NCBI GenBank assembly: GCA_964489055.1 | Contig: CAZAXF010000005.1 | Span: 17,177 to 81,176, forward strand | Length of the DNA stretch: 64,000 nt | Direction of reading: 5' to 3' | From: 66-474 sp964489055 | GTDB lineage: Bacteria > Pseudomonadota > Gammaproteobacteria > Xanthomonadales > Rhodanobacteraceae | Part shown: positions 18,701-26,224 of the stretch, piece by piece | Numbering within the stretch: the first letter of the stretch is position 1 | Layout of the letters: each line of letters opens with the position of its first letter | Made by a program: the position numbers and the translations under genes | Notes under the pieces: generated by a model | Database searches by the model: none | What the model was told of the DNA's origin: nothing | Seen by the model: only the letters and a program-made list of their open reading frames with translations

Positions 18701-18993
18701 GCGGACATCACCTTGGGACAGCCGACCACAATCACGCCGCCATGCGCCGTGGTGCTGCCAAGCATCGCCGCCGGCCGACCGCCGACCAGCACCTTGGGCG
18801 CCCCCGCCGCGATCACGTCCGGCGGACCCACGCAGGTCAGCGTATCGCCCACACACGCCGCCGGCATCCCGCCGATCAACACCTTCGGGCAGCCCGGCCC
18901 GACGATGGGTCCGCCCACGTGCGGGATCGGCGGCGTGCCGGGCGTGACCATCGGGCATGTGTGCATGTCGGTTACGCGGGCCAGGGGTGGCAT
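18697..18993 (-). CDS. PAAR-domain T6SS spike-tip protein
   Basis: A 98-aa protein made only of the PAAR fold. It starts MPPLARVTDMHTCPM and shows repeated VLIGGMPAACVGD and VLVGGRPAAMLGS blocks. The His and Cys residues (H11, C13, C51 and near-C-terminal H/C) fit the zinc site at the cone tip. It has no effector extension. It precedes the methyltransferase and vgrG with a 4-nt overlap and follows the 415-aa gene by 28 nt, placing the three upstream genes as probable PAAR/VgrG cargo. Confidence 0.93.
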   Translation of the reverse strand: MPPLARVTDMHTCPMVTPGTPPIPHVGGPIVGPGCPKVLIGGMPAACVGDTLTCVGPPDVIAAGAPKVLVGGRPAAMLGSTTAHGGVIVVGCPKVMSA

Positions 18994-19021
18994 GGCGGCA
19001 AGCCTCTTTTCGGTATCGCGT

Positions 19022-20269
19022 TCACGCGAAGTTGCCGAGCGTACGCAGCACGCTCAGGTTCGTCTGTGTATGACGATGGATTGGTACGTCCGGAATGATG
19101 AACGGCGAGCCCTGCACCAGGTTGGCGGCTGCGTTCTGCGCAGGATGGATGTGCCTCTTGATCACCCCTTCCATGTCTTCCATCCAGCCGGCCTGTCCAA
19201 ATTCATCAAACAGCAGGCCGACCAGGTCGGACGTCTCCGCGCACACCAGCATGTATGCACCGAGCAGCGGACAAACCTTGAACACCCGCAGGTCGAGGTT
19301 TGCCGGATCCTTGAGCACCTTGTTGACCTGGACCGTTTCGCGAAACTCGATGGCGAACTTCGCGATCACGCGCGCGGCATTGGCTCCCGCCTTGGCAGCG
19401 CCCACGGCAGGGGAAAATACCGATCCCACACCCTTTGCCGCGTGCAGGGCAATATTGGCACCGAACGCCGCGGATGTGATGGACGCCTTGGCCACCTGGT
19501 TGGCCGTTTCACGCGCCAGCAGGGTGCGCACCGCATCGAACGCCGCAGTCGCGTCGCCACGCTCCAGCGCAAAGGCATGGGTGGAGGCGTCGTACTGGGC
19601 GTAGCCACGCTTGATCGCCTTGCCCCAACCCACCAACGTCTTGGCGCCGTCAGCCACCAGGCTTATGACCGGCAACATGCTGGCGACGTGATCAACCGCC
19701 TGCGCCACCGCTGCCGCCCCGGTCTCTGCCGCTGCCTGCGCCGCGAAATCCCGCACCGTCGCGATCTGCGTGCCGAACATGTCATTGACCGCCTGCATGA
19801 CCTCAGGCTCCAGGGCGGCCTCGGCGGCGTTGCTTCCGGTCTTCCTGGTCCCGGCTACAGCCTTGTCAAGATTCTTGCGCGCCTGATGCAACTTTGCCAC
19901 GGAGTCGACGACTCGAAGCCGGACCCGTTTCCCCGCAAACAGCGTCTGCACCTTTTGCCTGCGCGCCTGGTCCCACGCCCGCAGCGCGTTGATCTCCTCC
20001 TGCGGCAACTTCAGATCGACATAAACCGCTTCGGCAAGCCGGGTGAACGGAAAGTTCGGCGGCTTGTTGCGCGGACTGGCCTTCCAGTTCTCACCGTTGT
20101 GGCGCTTCCAGTTGGCAAACGCCAGGCGCACCGTCTTCAGCTTGTCGGGCGTTTGCGGGGCTCCACAGGCCTGGATGGCCGCATCAAGTTTCTTCAGCGC
20201 ACTGCTGCGTGGCCGCGCCCGAAGCTCGGTCTGGGCAATCCAGGTTGCGTAGGCAGGTATCGAAGTCAT
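19022..20269 (-). CDS. Unrecognised protein of the T6SS cargo block (415 aa)
   Basis: A 415-aa protein I do not recognise. Residues 1-150 are charged and helical. Residues about 165-220 and 255-310 are Ala/Gly/Val-rich and moderately hydrophobic (VDHVASMLPVISLVADGAKT, ANIALHAAKGVGSVFSPAVG), as in proteins that insert into membranes, though no classical membrane span is certain. Residues 320-415 are again soluble. It is immediately upstream of PAAR and downstream of the DNase I-fold gene. It could be a pore-forming effector, a cargo adaptor or an immunity protein; the sequence does not decide. Confidence 0.72.
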   Translation of the reverse strand: MTSIPAYATWIAQTELRARPRSSALKKLDAAIQACGAPQTPDKLKTVRLAFANWKRHNGENWKASPRNKPPNFPFTRLAEAVYVDLKLPQEEINALRAWDQARRQKVQTLFAGKRVRLRVVDSVAKLHQARKNLDKAVAGTRKTGSNAAEAALEPEVMQAVNDMFGTQIATVRDFAAQAAAETGAAAVAQAVDHVASMLPVISLVADGAKTLVGWGKAIKRGYAQYDASTHAFALERGDATAAFDAVRTLLARETANQVAKASITSAAFGANIALHAAKGVGSVFSPAVGAAKAGANAARVIAKFAIEFRETVQVNKVLKDPANLDLRVFKVCPLLGAYMLVCAETSDLVGLLFDEFGQAGWMEDMEGVIKRHIHPAQNAAANLVQGSPFIIPDVPIHRHTQTNLSVLRTLGNFA

Positions 20270-20308
20270 AGCGCGCTATTTGTCTCCATCCGATTCGACC
20301 GAACGCAT

Positions 20309-21070
20309 TCAGAAGATTTCGTAAGCCACAGGAAAGTGATCGAAATTGACAATGAAGTTCAACAGCCCTTCATCACCGAACCGCCTCACGGAATCAACGG
20401 CCTCGATCCTTACCTTGGCCTGGTCGCAAACGGCGTAGTCAATAATGCCGTGGGGATCGTACTTGACTGGTGGCGTACGCCCCGGAACACTGACATGGCC
20501 GTGCGGATCACGCTTCCACTGCGTGAATGGGTGTCCGCCGACATCCGGGGCCACTGCCGACAGTGCATCGCCAATCGGACAGTTGAAGTCGCCGATGAAG
20601 ATCATGCGCGTTCCAGCCGAGTTGATATCGGCCAGCCTGGCAGCAACCCGGCCGCCCGAGCTGCTGGCATTGGCATGCAAAAACCAGACGGCAGTGTCTT
20701 TTTGCCCTACCTTGCAATCGAACCGGGTCAGATCGCGCTTGGTCAATTCGGTGTCCCACTTGGTCGAAGGCAAGCCGGAGTCGATCTTCCTGAAAGCGAC
20801 GCCCTCCTTGACCCAGGTCGACGTATTCAAATGCACCCCGGGGTTCGCGACCACGGTGCCCGTGACGTATGAAACCGAGTTGCCGTTGAGCACATTGGTC
20901 GCATAACTGGCGGCCGTGGCATCGTCCCGGACGCCTGCCGACATTTCATCGAGACAGACTACGTCGGGGTCGAGTTTGCGCACGATCTTGCCGATGACCT
21001 TCTTCTTGGCCTCGGCGAACGCATTGCGCACCAATCCGGGAGACGTGCTGTTCCAGTACAACACTCTCAT
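20309..21070 (-). CDS. DNase I-fold (endonuclease/exonuclease/phosphatase) protein, CdtB-like effector candidate
   Basis: A 253-aa protein of the DNase I superfamily. The catalytic pattern is complete: Asn7 (VLYWN), Glu42 (DPDVVCLDEM), His132 (FLHANASSSGG), Asp161 and Asn163 (GDFNCP), Asp211 (IIDYAVCD) and Asp244-His245 (FDHFPVAYEIF). The HA-x-ASS-GG motif and the terminal DHFPV resemble the cytolethal distending toxin subunit CdtB. The ATG at 21070 is the only good start; the upstream extension needs TTG and would overlap the previous gene. There is no signal peptide, so export would depend on T6SS. Local G+C is near 50%, well below its neighbours. Nuclease fold is well supported; toxin role is inferred from position. 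Confidence 0.83.
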   Translation of the reverse strand: MRVLYWNSTSPGLVRNAFAEAKKKVIGKIVRKLDPDVVCLDEMSAGVRDDATAASYATNVLNGNSVSYVTGTVVANPGVHLNTSTWVKEGVAFRKIDSGLPSTKWDTELTKRDLTRFDCKVGQKDTAVWFLHANASSSGGRVAARLADINSAGTRMIFIGDFNCPIGDALSAVAPDVGGHPFTQWKRDPHGHVSVPGRTPPVKYDPHGIIDYAVCDQAKVRIEAVDSVRRFGDEGLLNFIVNFDHFPVAYEIF

Positions 21071-21152
21071 GAGCCACCCCCATGGGATTCGACCGAAACC
21101 GCAGGGCTGGTTCTGAAAAGCCCAATTGATTTGATTGCCTTCGTTGCCATTC

Positions 21153-22208
21153 TCACCAACGCTGCCAACGCTGGACAAAGTTCACTTTGGCACTGCCGTG
21201 ATTGGGGAAAAAATCGCTTACCCGAATCGGCCTATTGACGGTGGACTCTTTCTTCACGAACTTGCGAACGCTAACCTCTTGGGTCGTGTCGTGCCTGAAG
21301 ACCTTCAAACGCGTCTTGCTGGACGTTACGGTCTCCCTCGAGTACTTGGCGACGATGGTGTAGGTGTTCACGACAGCGTTTTCCTGCAAGTAGAACGACC
21401 ACAAGCGCCCGTAACGAATGCCGAACACGCATCCCCATGGCGTGACGCTGCTGACCTTCATCGGACCCGACGGCAGCGTCTGCAGCCACTTCAAGTAGCG
21501 ATCCGAATTGGCCGTGAAGGCCTCACCGGACCGACCGGTCTGGTTGATGTAGTGGGTGTTGTTGACTTCACCGCTGATGCGACTCGGTCCCTGCTCGGCG
21601 GCGAGATGAGCGTTGAGCAGGTGACGCCAAAATTCCGCAGGATTGTCGCCATAGGGCGTCTGCCCCTGGCTAATGCCAGCATGCGTGATCGTCGGCGATC
21701 GCGCGTCGCCACGAACGAACACTGAACAGCCGTTGATGCCCGCGGTGAAAAACAGACCTGGATCGTCCGGGTCGTCGTCGTCCTCACTCTGACGAGGCGG
21801 GATTGTCATTTCGACCAATTGTCGACTCTCCCAAGGCAGGAACCACACAGGGATGTGATCGGCCGGAGCCGTTGCGATCGAATCCGGAATGATTGCCTTG
21901 AAGGTGAGGGCACCGTGCCGGACCGTATCCTCCACGATCTTGACCCAAGCGATTTTCTTTGCGCCGACGACGCCGTGTTCGAACCCCGACCCCGAGAAAT
22001 CGGCGCGACTGTTGAAGAGTCCGCGGAACGTACCGTTGGTGGCTATCGGGGATCTGGACGCCACTTGCATGACGCGGCGGCGCACGGTGGCGCCAAGAGC
22101 ATCAGTCACCTCATCACCAATTGCCGCGTCCGGCGGCGACACCGCATAGCGCCGGAAGAGGTCCAACGGCCTGTCATGCAGCAGTTGGGTATAGCTGTTC
22201 AACGCCAT
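21153..22208 (-). CDS. Putative T6SS cargo with a CNF1-like Cys-His motif
   Basis: A 351-aa protein with no family I recognise with certainty. Its middle part has FFTAGINGCSVFVRG followed by TITHAG: Cys161 and His176 are 15 residues apart, the same spacing as the catalytic C866/H881 of the CNF1 glutamine deamidase, whose Cys also follows a Gly. An acidic run (141-149) precedes it, and the C-terminal 100 residues are beta-rich and basic. No signal peptide or membrane span is seen. It is the first gene after clpV (79-nt gap) and heads the low-G+C cargo block. A deamidase or related Cys-His toxin is a hypothesis; a papain-like fold is another possibility. Confidence 0.68.
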   Translation of the reverse strand: MALNSYTQLLHDRPLDLFRRYAVSPPDAAIGDEVTDALGATVRRRVMQVASRSPIATNGTFRGLFNSRADFSGSGFEHGVVGAKKIAWVKIVEDTVRHGALTFKAIIPDSIATAPADHIPVWFLPWESRQLVEMTIPPRQSEDDDDPDDPGLFFTAGINGCSVFVRGDARSPTITHAGISQGQTPYGDNPAEFWRHLLNAHLAAEQGPSRISGEVNNTHYINQTGRSGEAFTANSDRYLKWLQTLPSGPMKVSSVTPWGCVFGIRYGRLWSFYLQENAVVNTYTIVAKYSRETVTSSKTRLKVFRHDTTQEVSVRKFVKKESTVNRPIRVSDFFPNHGSAKVNFVQRWQRW

Positions 22209-22287
22209 GTTGAAGACTCCGCTTTGATCGTGTCATTGGAACCGATCCTTGGGGGAGCGAGAGCAGATGCACTCCACCCTCGGACCT

Positions 22288-25116
22288 TCAAGCAAACGCA
22301 TACGAAAACCCTTCGTCGTTGGTGCCGACCTTCACGCCGGTTACCGGGGTGCCCTCGATCATGCGGTTGAGAAATTCCCTGGATACGTCCGGCAGCATGG
22401 TGTTGGTGAGGATGGCGTCGATCATGCGGCCGCCGGACTCGGTTTCGGTACAGCGGCTGATGACCAGTTTCACCACGTCGTCGTCGTAGTCGAACGGGAT
22501 GCGGTAGCGGGCCTCGATGCGTTGCTTGATGCGGCCGAGCTGCAGCCGGACGATTTCGCCCAGCACCTTTTCGCTCAGCGGGTAGTACGGAATCGTCACC
22601 AGGCGCCCGAGCAGCGCGGGTGGAAAGATCTTCAGCAGCGGTTCGCGCAGGGCCTTGGCGATGCCCTCGGGTTCTGGCATCAGGTCCGGGTCCTTGCACA
22701 GGTTGGCGATCAGTTCGGTGCCGGCGTTGGTGGTCAGAAGGATCAGGGTGTTCTTGAAGTCGATGCGGCGGCCTTCGCCGTCTTCCATCTCGCCCTTGTC
22801 GAAGACCTGGAAGAAGATTTCGTGGACGTCGGGGTGGGCCTTCTCGACCTCGTCCAGCAGCACCACCGAATAGGGCTTGCGGCGCACGGCCTCGGTGAGC
22901 ACGCCGCCTTCGCCGTAGCCGACGTAACCCGGGGGCGCGCCCTTGAGCGTGGAGACGGTGTGCGCCTCCTGGAACTCGCTCATGTTGATGGTGATGAGGT
23001 TCTGCTCGCCGCCGTAGAGTGCCTCGGCCAGCGCCAGCGCGGTTTCGGTCTTGCCCACGCCCGAGGTGCCGGCCAGCATGAACACGCCGATCGGCTTGTT
23101 GGGGTTGTCCAGGCCCGCGCGCGAGGTCTGGATGCGCTTGGCGATCATTTCCAGTGCGTGGTCCTGGCCGATCACGCGCTTGCCCATGATGCCGGCGAGG
23201 TTCATCACGGTTTCAAGTTCCGAGCGCACCATGCGCCCGACCGGGATGCCGGTCCAGTCGGCCACGACCGAACCGACCGCGGTGTAGTCGACGGTGGGCA
23301 GGATCAGCGGATGCTCGCCCTGCAGTTCGGCCAGTTTCGACTGCAGTGCCTTGAGTTCTTCCAGGGTGGCCGCGCGCGTGGCATCGTCCATGGCCGGTGC
23401 GGCTTCGGCTTCGGCTTCGGCGTCCGCGGCCGCGGGTTCCTCGGCCGGCGCATGCGCGGCTTGCGCTTCGCCATCGCCCGATGCCGCCACGGCGGATTCT
23501 TCCGCGTCGGCGGTTTCGGCAACAGCCTGTTCCAGGGCGCTGCCGGTGCCTTCCACCGGCGCTGCATCGCCACGCAGTCTTGCGCGCAGCGCGAGGATCT
23601 GTTCGACCAGTTCCTTTTCGGCCTGCCAGTCGGCTTCCAGTTTCTCGAGCCGCGCCTTCTGCGTGGCCAGGTGCTCACCGGCCAGCGCTTCGCGCTCGGC
23701 GACATCCACGCCCACGGTCTTTTCGCGGCCGATGATGGCAAGCTCGGTTTCCAGCGCGGCGATGCGCTTGCGGGTGTCGTCGACTTCCGGCGGCACCGCG
23801 TGCTGGCTGATGGCCACCCGCGCGCAGGCGGTGTCCAGCAGGCTGACGGCCTTGTCCGGCAATTGCCGCGCGGGGATGTAGCGGTGCGAAAGCTTCACCG
23901 CCGCCTCCAGCGCCTCGTCGAGGATCTGCACCTTGTGGTGCTGTTCCATCACGCTGGCGACGCCGCGCATCATCAGGATGCCCTTGGTCTCGCTGGGCTC
24001 GTCCACCTGCACGGTCTGGAAGCGCCGCGTCAGCGCGGGATCCTTCTCGATGTGCTTCTTGTATTCGGCCCAGGTGGTGGCGCCCACGGTGCGCAGGTTG
24101 CCGCGCGCCAGCGCCGGCTTCAGCAGGTTGGCGGCGTCGCCGGTCCCGGCCGCGCCGCCGGCGCCGATCAGGGTGTGCGCCTCGTCAATGAACAGGATGA
24201 TCGGCTTGGGGCTCGACTGGACTTCCTCGATCACCTGGCGCAGGCGGTTCTCGAATTCGCCCTTCATGCTGGCGCCGGCCTGCAGCAGGCCCACGTCCAG
24301 CGCGCGCAGCGAAACGTCCTTCAGCGGCGGCGGAACGTCGCCGTTGGCGATGCGCAAGGCGAAGCCCTCCACCACCGCGGTCTTGCCCACGCCCGCTTCG
24401 CCCACCAGCATCGGGTTGTTCTGGCGCCGGCGCATCAGGATGTCCACGATCTGGCGGATTTCCTCGTCGCGCCCGACGATGGGATCGATCTTGCCGTTGC
24501 GCGCCTCTTCGGTCAGGTCCACGGTGAACTGGCCCAACGCCTCCTGTTTGCCCATCTGCGCCGGGCCCATGGCGCCGCTGGCCTCGCCGGGTGCGGCGCC
24601 GCCACCGATCTTGAAACCGTCGTTGGCGCTCTGGCCGTCTTCCGGCGACCCGCCGACGACCTCGTCGAACTTGTCCTTGAGGGTTTCCAGCTTGATCTTG
24701 TCGAATTCCGAAGAAATGCCCACCAGTGCGTTGCGCAGGTGCCGCGTTTCCAGGATGCCGACGATGAGGTAGCCGGTGCGCACCTGCGCTTCGCCGAACA
24801 TCAGCGTGGCGAACACCCAGCCGCGCTCGACGGCTTCCTCGACGTTGCCGGACAGGTCGGTCAGCGAAGTGGAGCCGCGCGGCAGGCGATCGAGCGCGTC
24901 GGTGACATCGCGCGCGAGGTTGGATGGATTGATGTTGAACTGCTTGACGATGTGGTGCAGGTCCGAATCCTCGAGCTGCAGGATCTGGTGGATCCAGTGC
25001 ACCAGCTCCACGTACGGATTGCCGCGCAGCTTGCAGAACACCGTGGCGCTTTCGATGCAACGATAGGCCAGCTTGTTGAGCTTGCCGAACAAGGCGGTGC
25101 GACTGATCTCGGCCAT
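22288..25116 (-). CDS. clpV: T6SS AAA+ ATPase ClpV (TssH)
   Basis: A 942-aa unfoldase that recycles the contracted TssBC sheath. The N-domain (1-160) includes VELVHWIHQILQ. First AAA domain: Walker A GEAGVGKTA (239-247), Walker B ILFIDEAHT. Second AAA domain: GTSGVGKTE, VVLLDEVEK and a C-terminal D2-small domain. Between them the coiled middle domain carries an Ala/Glu-rich insertion (AEEPAAADAEAEAEAAPA) that makes the protein longer than the usual 870-900 aa. The ATG at 25116 has GAGGGA upstream. It lies between tssG (85-nt gap) and the cargo block. Confidence 0.96.
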   Translation of the reverse strand: MAEISRTALFGKLNKLAYRCIESATVFCKLRGNPYVELVHWIHQILQLEDSDLHHIVKQFNINPSNLARDVTDALDRLPRGSTSLTDLSGNVEEAVERGWVFATLMFGEAQVRTGYLIVGILETRHLRNALVGISSEFDKIKLETLKDKFDEVVGGSPEDGQSANDGFKIGGGAAPGEASGAMGPAQMGKQEALGQFTVDLTEEARNGKIDPIVGRDEEIRQIVDILMRRRQNNPMLVGEAGVGKTAVVEGFALRIANGDVPPPLKDVSLRALDVGLLQAGASMKGEFENRLRQVIEEVQSSPKPIILFIDEAHTLIGAGGAAGTGDAANLLKPALARGNLRTVGATTWAEYKKHIEKDPALTRRFQTVQVDEPSETKGILMMRGVASVMEQHHKVQILDEALEAAVKLSHRYIPARQLPDKAVSLLDTACARVAISQHAVPPEVDDTRKRIAALETELAIIGREKTVGVDVAEREALAGEHLATQKARLEKLEADWQAEKELVEQILALRARLRGDAAPVEGTGSALEQAVAETADAEESAVAASGDGEAQAAHAPAEEPAAADAEAEAEAAPAMDDATRAATLEELKALQSKLAELQGEHPLILPTVDYTAVGSVVADWTGIPVGRMVRSELETVMNLAGIMGKRVIGQDHALEMIAKRIQTSRAGLDNPNKPIGVFMLAGTSGVGKTETALALAEALYGGEQNLITINMSEFQEAHTVSTLKGAPPGYVGYGEGGVLTEAVRRKPYSVVLLDEVEKAHPDVHEIFFQVFDKGEMEDGEGRRIDFKNTLILLTTNAGTELIANLCKDPDLMPEPEGIAKALREPLLKIFPPALLGRLVTIPYYPLSEKVLGEIVRLQLGRIKQRIEARYRIPFDYDDDVVKLVISRCTETESGGRMIDAILTNTMLPDVSREFLNRMIEGTPVTGVKVGTNDEGFSYAFA

Positions 25117-25201
25117 GAATCTTTCCCTCTCAAGTTGCGTTGACAACCGCCTGGGCACCGTGATGCCCGGACGCTCGATGGATGCGGGCAGGCCGTCCCG
25201 C

Positions 25202-26224
25202 CTACCCGACGGGCCTCAGCAGGACCTGGTCGGCGTCGACATCGCGGCGCGGTTCGCCGATCCAGGTTGAAAGCCCCATGCGGCCGGCCTGACCGAGCCT
25301 GGTGACCGGCACGTCGCCGCGCTGCAGCACCAGTTGCACGTCCCAGGCCTTGTCCTCGCCGACGTAGGTTTTCACCGCCGCCACCAGTTGCCGCAGGGTC
25401 TGTCCGCCCGGCAGGAATCCGTTGAATCGGTCCAGCGGCATCGGGCCGATGCGCAACCGGAAACGCTGCTGCGCACCCCACACGTAACTGCCCAGCACCG
25501 CCGTGCGTCCAAGGCAGGCGACATCCACCGATCCGCCCAGCCGCAGGTGCGCGCTGGCGGGAAGGTGCATCCACTCGGCCACGAATTCCATCACCTGCAC
25601 CGGAATGGCGAAAAACTGCGTCAGCAGGCGTTGCAGGCCCTCGGCGTTGCGCGCCTGGGTCAGAAGGCGCCCGGCGAAATAGCGCTTGAAGCGGTCGGGA
25701 AGTGCGTCGCGGTCGGCCAGCCCCGGCGTGGACAAGCCCACCAGCGCGCCCAGGTACAGGCGGAAACGGTCATCCCCGGGCCGGTCGCGCTGCACGGTGG
25801 GCTGCGCGTCCGCCCAGGCGCGGTAGAACAGGCTGACCAGGCGATGGTGGAACAGGTCCGCGAACGCGACCAGGGTGTTGTCCCTGGCGCGCCGCATGCG
25901 CCCCAGCGCGTATTCGGTGATGTGCAGCGGCAGCGGCGCATTGGGGCCGAACAGGCCGAACGCCAGGTTCTTCAGGCGCGGCGGCCTGCCATCGGTTCCC
26001 GGCGCCAGCGAATCCACCTCGCGCGGGGCGAAGGCCAGCGAGGGCACGCCGGCCAGCCGCACCGGGTCTTCGGCCGGCCGCGTCGATGCGCCGAGCCGCG
26101 GCCGGTCCGGATGCGCGCACTCGATCCGGCGCAGGGCCTCGAACAGTTCGAAGTCCTCCGGATGTTCCTGCAGCGCGCGTTCCAGCGCTACAGGATCTGG
26201 CGTTTGCCGAGCCGCGCGGGCCAT
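25202..26224 (-). CDS. tssG: T6SS baseplate protein TssG
   Basis: A 340-aa wedge subunit that pairs with TssF. Family signatures include FELFEALRRIE near the N-terminus, NLAFGLFGPNAPLPLHITEY and DRFKRYFAGRLLTQARNAEG. Start ATG at 26224 overlaps the 3' end of tssF by 37 nt, the usual tssF-tssG arrangement. Confidence 0.96.
   Translation of the reverse strand: MARAARQTPDPVALERALQEHPEDFELFEALRRIECAHPDRPRLGASTRPAEDPVRLAGVPSLAFAPREVDSLAPGTDGRPPRLKNLAFGLFGPNAPLPLHITEYALGRMRRARDNTLVAFADLFHHRLVSLFYRAWADAQPTVQRDRPGDDRFRLYLGALVGLSTPGLADRDALPDRFKRYFAGRLLTQARNAEGLQRLLTQFFAIPVQVMEFVAEWMHLPASAHLRLGGSVDVACLGRTAVLGSYVWGAQQRFRLRIGPMPLDRFNGFLPGGQTLRQLVAAVKTYVGEDKAWDVQLVLQRGDVPVTRLGQAGRMGLSTWIGEPRRDVDADQVLLRPVG

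Noticed and set aside
18701..18958. N-terminal extension of the TPR-methyltransferase
   Set aside because: It would overlap nearly all of the PAAR gene and encodes Arg/Gly-rich nonsense; the GTG at 18700 forms a clean 4-nt overlap.
21071..21178. N-terminal extension of the DNase I-fold protein
   Set aside because: It needs a TTG start, overlaps the previous gene and adds residues before the conserved first strand.
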